DNA of 7,990 nucleotides from assembly GCA_903921835.1 (NCBI GenBank), contig CAIXRL010000830.1, forward strand, positions 1-7,990, written 5' to 3'. Each line of letters starts with the position of its first letter. The stretch's first letter is position 1. Under the pieces are notes generated by a model. That model searched no databases and was not told where the DNA came from. It saw only the letters and a list, made by a program, of their open reading frames with translations. Positions 7,258 to 7,990 of this stretch are shown in pieces. Source of the stretch: Candidatus Eiseniibacteriota bacterium (GTDB taxonomy: Bacteria; Eisenbacteria; RBG-16-71-46). Both the position numbers and the translations under genes were made by a program.

Positions 7258-7350
7258 CCGGATTTCTGCTTGGTGGTCACACTGTTGGTACCCGAACCAT
7301 TGGCGCCCGCGTGTCTCTCGACCCTGCGTTGCGCCTCGATTTCTTACTAG

Positions 7351-7367
7351 TGCAGGTAGTGTGCCAA
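7351..7367 (-). promoter_or_regulatory. Sigma-54 (-24/-12) promoter candidate
   Basis: The minus strand reads TTGGCACACTACCTGCA. Against the sigma-54 consensus YTGGCACG-N4-TTGCW it matches at 11 of 13 positions, with the essential GG and GC exactly 10 nt apart. The mismatches are A for G after TGGCAC and C for the first T of TTGC. The predicted start of transcription is near 7340, about 98 nt upstream of the microprotein ATG. The neighbouring gene upstream encodes a sigma-54 activator, which raises the likelihood. I found no good sigma-70 promoter in this gap. Confidence 0.65.
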
Positions 7368-7404
7368 ACGTTCAACCCGGAGGCCATCACATGCCGTAAT
7401 GATT

Positions 7405-7416
7405 TGTTGCACAACA
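7405..7416. repeat. Short inverted repeat, possible activator site
   Basis: TGTTG-CA-CAACA is an inverted repeat with 5-bp arms, centred about 46 bp upstream of the -24 element of the sigma-54 promoter candidate. Sites for NtrC-type activators usually lie further up (about 80-150 bp), so this may instead serve another regulator or be chance. Confidence 0.3.
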
Positions 7417-7485
7417 CGTTAGTTCATTGAAATCGTTCACTGTCGAGGTCCACGTCAACTCCAACTCGAGATGACGACACGGCCT

Positions 7486-7507
7486 AAGTGTCAATAAAAT
7501 GGCACTT
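7486..7507. repeat. Imperfect inverted repeat with AT-rich loop
   Basis: AAGTGTCA and TGGCACTT form 8-bp arms with one mismatch (or G-T pair) around the loop ATAAAA. It lies 72-93 nt downstream of the activator stop and about 120 bp upstream of the -24 element. It could be a weak terminator-like hairpin of the activator mRNA or an upstream activator site. The loop, not the tail, is T-rich on the minus strand, so it is not a standard terminator. Confidence 0.4.
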
Positions 7508-7578
7508 TAGCCGGAAGCTCATCTGTAAATGCTTGCTAAATATGATCATTAGCGAGACGTGTCCAGTTCGTTGTGGTG

Positions 7579-7990
7579 TCAAATTACTTGACGACTGGAC
7601 GACTCCTCGAGGCGCAGGCGACGCACTTTCTCGATGAGTCCCTGGCGCGAAATTCCGAGGATGCGCGCCGCGCGACTCTTGTTTCCGGACGTGAGTCGCA
7701 ACACGTCGTTGATGTGCTCGGCCTCGATCTGCGCGAGCGTCGGAGGACTGAGCGCATCGCGCACGGCCGCCGAGGCCGCGCCCACGGGCGCATGCCGCCG
7801 GCCGAGCATCTCGGGCGGCAGGTGCTCCGCGTCGATCAACTCCCCCTCCTCGAGCAGCACCACGCGCTCGATCAGGTTCTTCAGTTCGCGCACGTTGCCG
7901 GGCCACGGGTAGGCCAGCATCGCCGAGGCGGCCTCGGGCGTGAAATCGCGGAAGCCCTTCTGGAACTTGCGCGAGAACTCGCGCATGAAG
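7579..7990 (-). CDS. Sigma-54-dependent NtrC-family regulator, C-terminal part
   Basis: About 137 C-terminal residues are present; the reading frame stays open to the window edge, so the N-terminal sensory domain and most of the AAA+ domain lie outside. The visible part starts with the end of the AAA+ module: FMREFSRKF, FTPEAASAMLAYPWPGNVREL (15-35 from the Met at 7986) and NLIERVVLLEEGELIDAEHLP. After a variable linker comes a Fis-type DNA-binding domain, TLAQIEAEHINDVL...GNKSRAARILGISRQGLIEKVRRL (83-124). Such proteins bind upstream sites and use ATP to open sigma-54 holoenzyme promoters. The recognition helix (ISRQGLIEKV) differs from the common ISRxTLYRKL, so its target site may be unusual. 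The only sigma-54 promoter match I noticed in the window lies about 210 bp downstream on the same strand. The signal it senses cannot be inferred. Confidence 0.95.
   Translation of the reverse strand, partial: FMREFSRKFQKGFRDFTPEAASAMLAYPWPGNVRELKNLIERVVLLEEGELIDAEHLPPEMLGRRHAPVGAASAAVRDALSPPTLAQIEAEHINDVLRLTSGNKSRAARILGISRQGLIEKVRRLRLEESSSRQVI

Larger units (their letters stand above)
7243..7578. other. Low-GC intergenic region between the sigma-54 activator and the microprotein gene
   Basis: These 336 bp hold no convincing ORF. Bases 7481-7580 are 44% G+C by direct count, in visible contrast to the GC-rich genes around. Reading along the minus strand, the region contains the 3' flank of the activator gene, inverted repeats (GCTAA/TTAGC at 7535-7553, an imperfect 8-bp repeat at 7486-7507, TGTTG/CAACA at 7405-7416), a sigma-54 promoter match (7351-7367) and a leader of about 98 nt ending in the strong Shine-Dalgarno site. 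No tRNA or clear terminator for the activator gene was recognised. Its base composition and repeats suit a regulatory region or a foreign segment. Confidence 0.7.

Noticed and set aside
4206..7280. UvrA frame extended upstream to a GTG at 7280, adding an Arg-rich N-terminus.
   Set aside because: The Arg-rich part is the Lys-repeat gene read out of frame, and the extension crosses a terminator and the extended -10 element. The family N-terminus fits GTG 6995.
7274..7297. Seven-codon frame (ATG to TGA) in the microprotein leader as a possible upstream leader peptide.
   Set aside because: No ribosome site precedes it and it has no amino acid run suggesting attenuation.
7361..7400. GTTCAACCC near 7370 as a tRNA T-loop.
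   Set aside because: No matching acceptor, D or anticodon arms could be found on either side.
4254..7430. Very long open frame (over 1000 codons) opposite uvrA on the + strand.
   Set aside because: It is the antisense shadow of a high-GC gene: low-complexity Arg/Ala/His composition, no family motifs, and it runs through neighbouring signals.
7471..7500. TTGACA on the minus strand as a sigma-70 -35 element.
   Set aside because: At 16-18 nt spacing no acceptable -10 follows (TCTCGA at 17 nt).

Overview
The window is a high-GC bacterial chromosome segment with dense coding, short gaps and frequent GTG starts. The genes suggest a Gram-negative lineage with B-type (Bacillus/Myxococcus-like) succinate dehydrogenase and sigma-54 regulation, such as Myxococcota, Gemmatimonadota, Eisenbacteria-like or a related phylum. 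The sequence alone does not fix the phylum. No tRNA, rRNA, CRISPR array, insertion sequence or attachment site was seen.

Left part (1-3821, + strand): a succinate dehydrogenase / fumarate reductase operon in the order sdhC (3' end only), sdhA, sdhB, followed 7 bp later by an eIF-2B alpha/beta/delta-fold protein of unproven function. SdhC anchors haem in the membrane, SdhA carries covalent FAD and oxidises succinate, and SdhB passes electrons through three Fe-S clusters to the quinone site. The tight spacing implies one transcript that includes the eIF-2B-like gene. That protein has Ser where isomerases of its fold have a catalytic Cys.

Middle part (3822-7116): a perfect 13-bp GC-rich hairpin separates the sdh operon from a convergent minus-strand pair, uvrA (nucleotide excision repair ATPase, 929 aa) followed 23 nt later by a 98-aa YciI-family protein. 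An extended -10 promoter candidate lies just upstream of uvrA.

Right part (7117-7990, minus strand): the C-terminal end of an NtrC-family sigma-54 activator enters from the right edge. It is followed by a gene-poor stretch of about 336 bp, clearly lower in GC, with inverted repeats and a strong match to a sigma-54 (-24/-12) promoter. About 98 nt after the predicted start of transcription is a complete 22-codon gene for a lysine-rich microprotein built of four (Ala/Thr/Val)2-Lys3 pentapeptides. It has a 10-nt perfect Shine-Dalgarno match and a rho-independent terminator. This activator / sigma-54 promoter / basic microprotein arrangement is the most unusual item in the window. That the regulator controls the microprotein is an inference.
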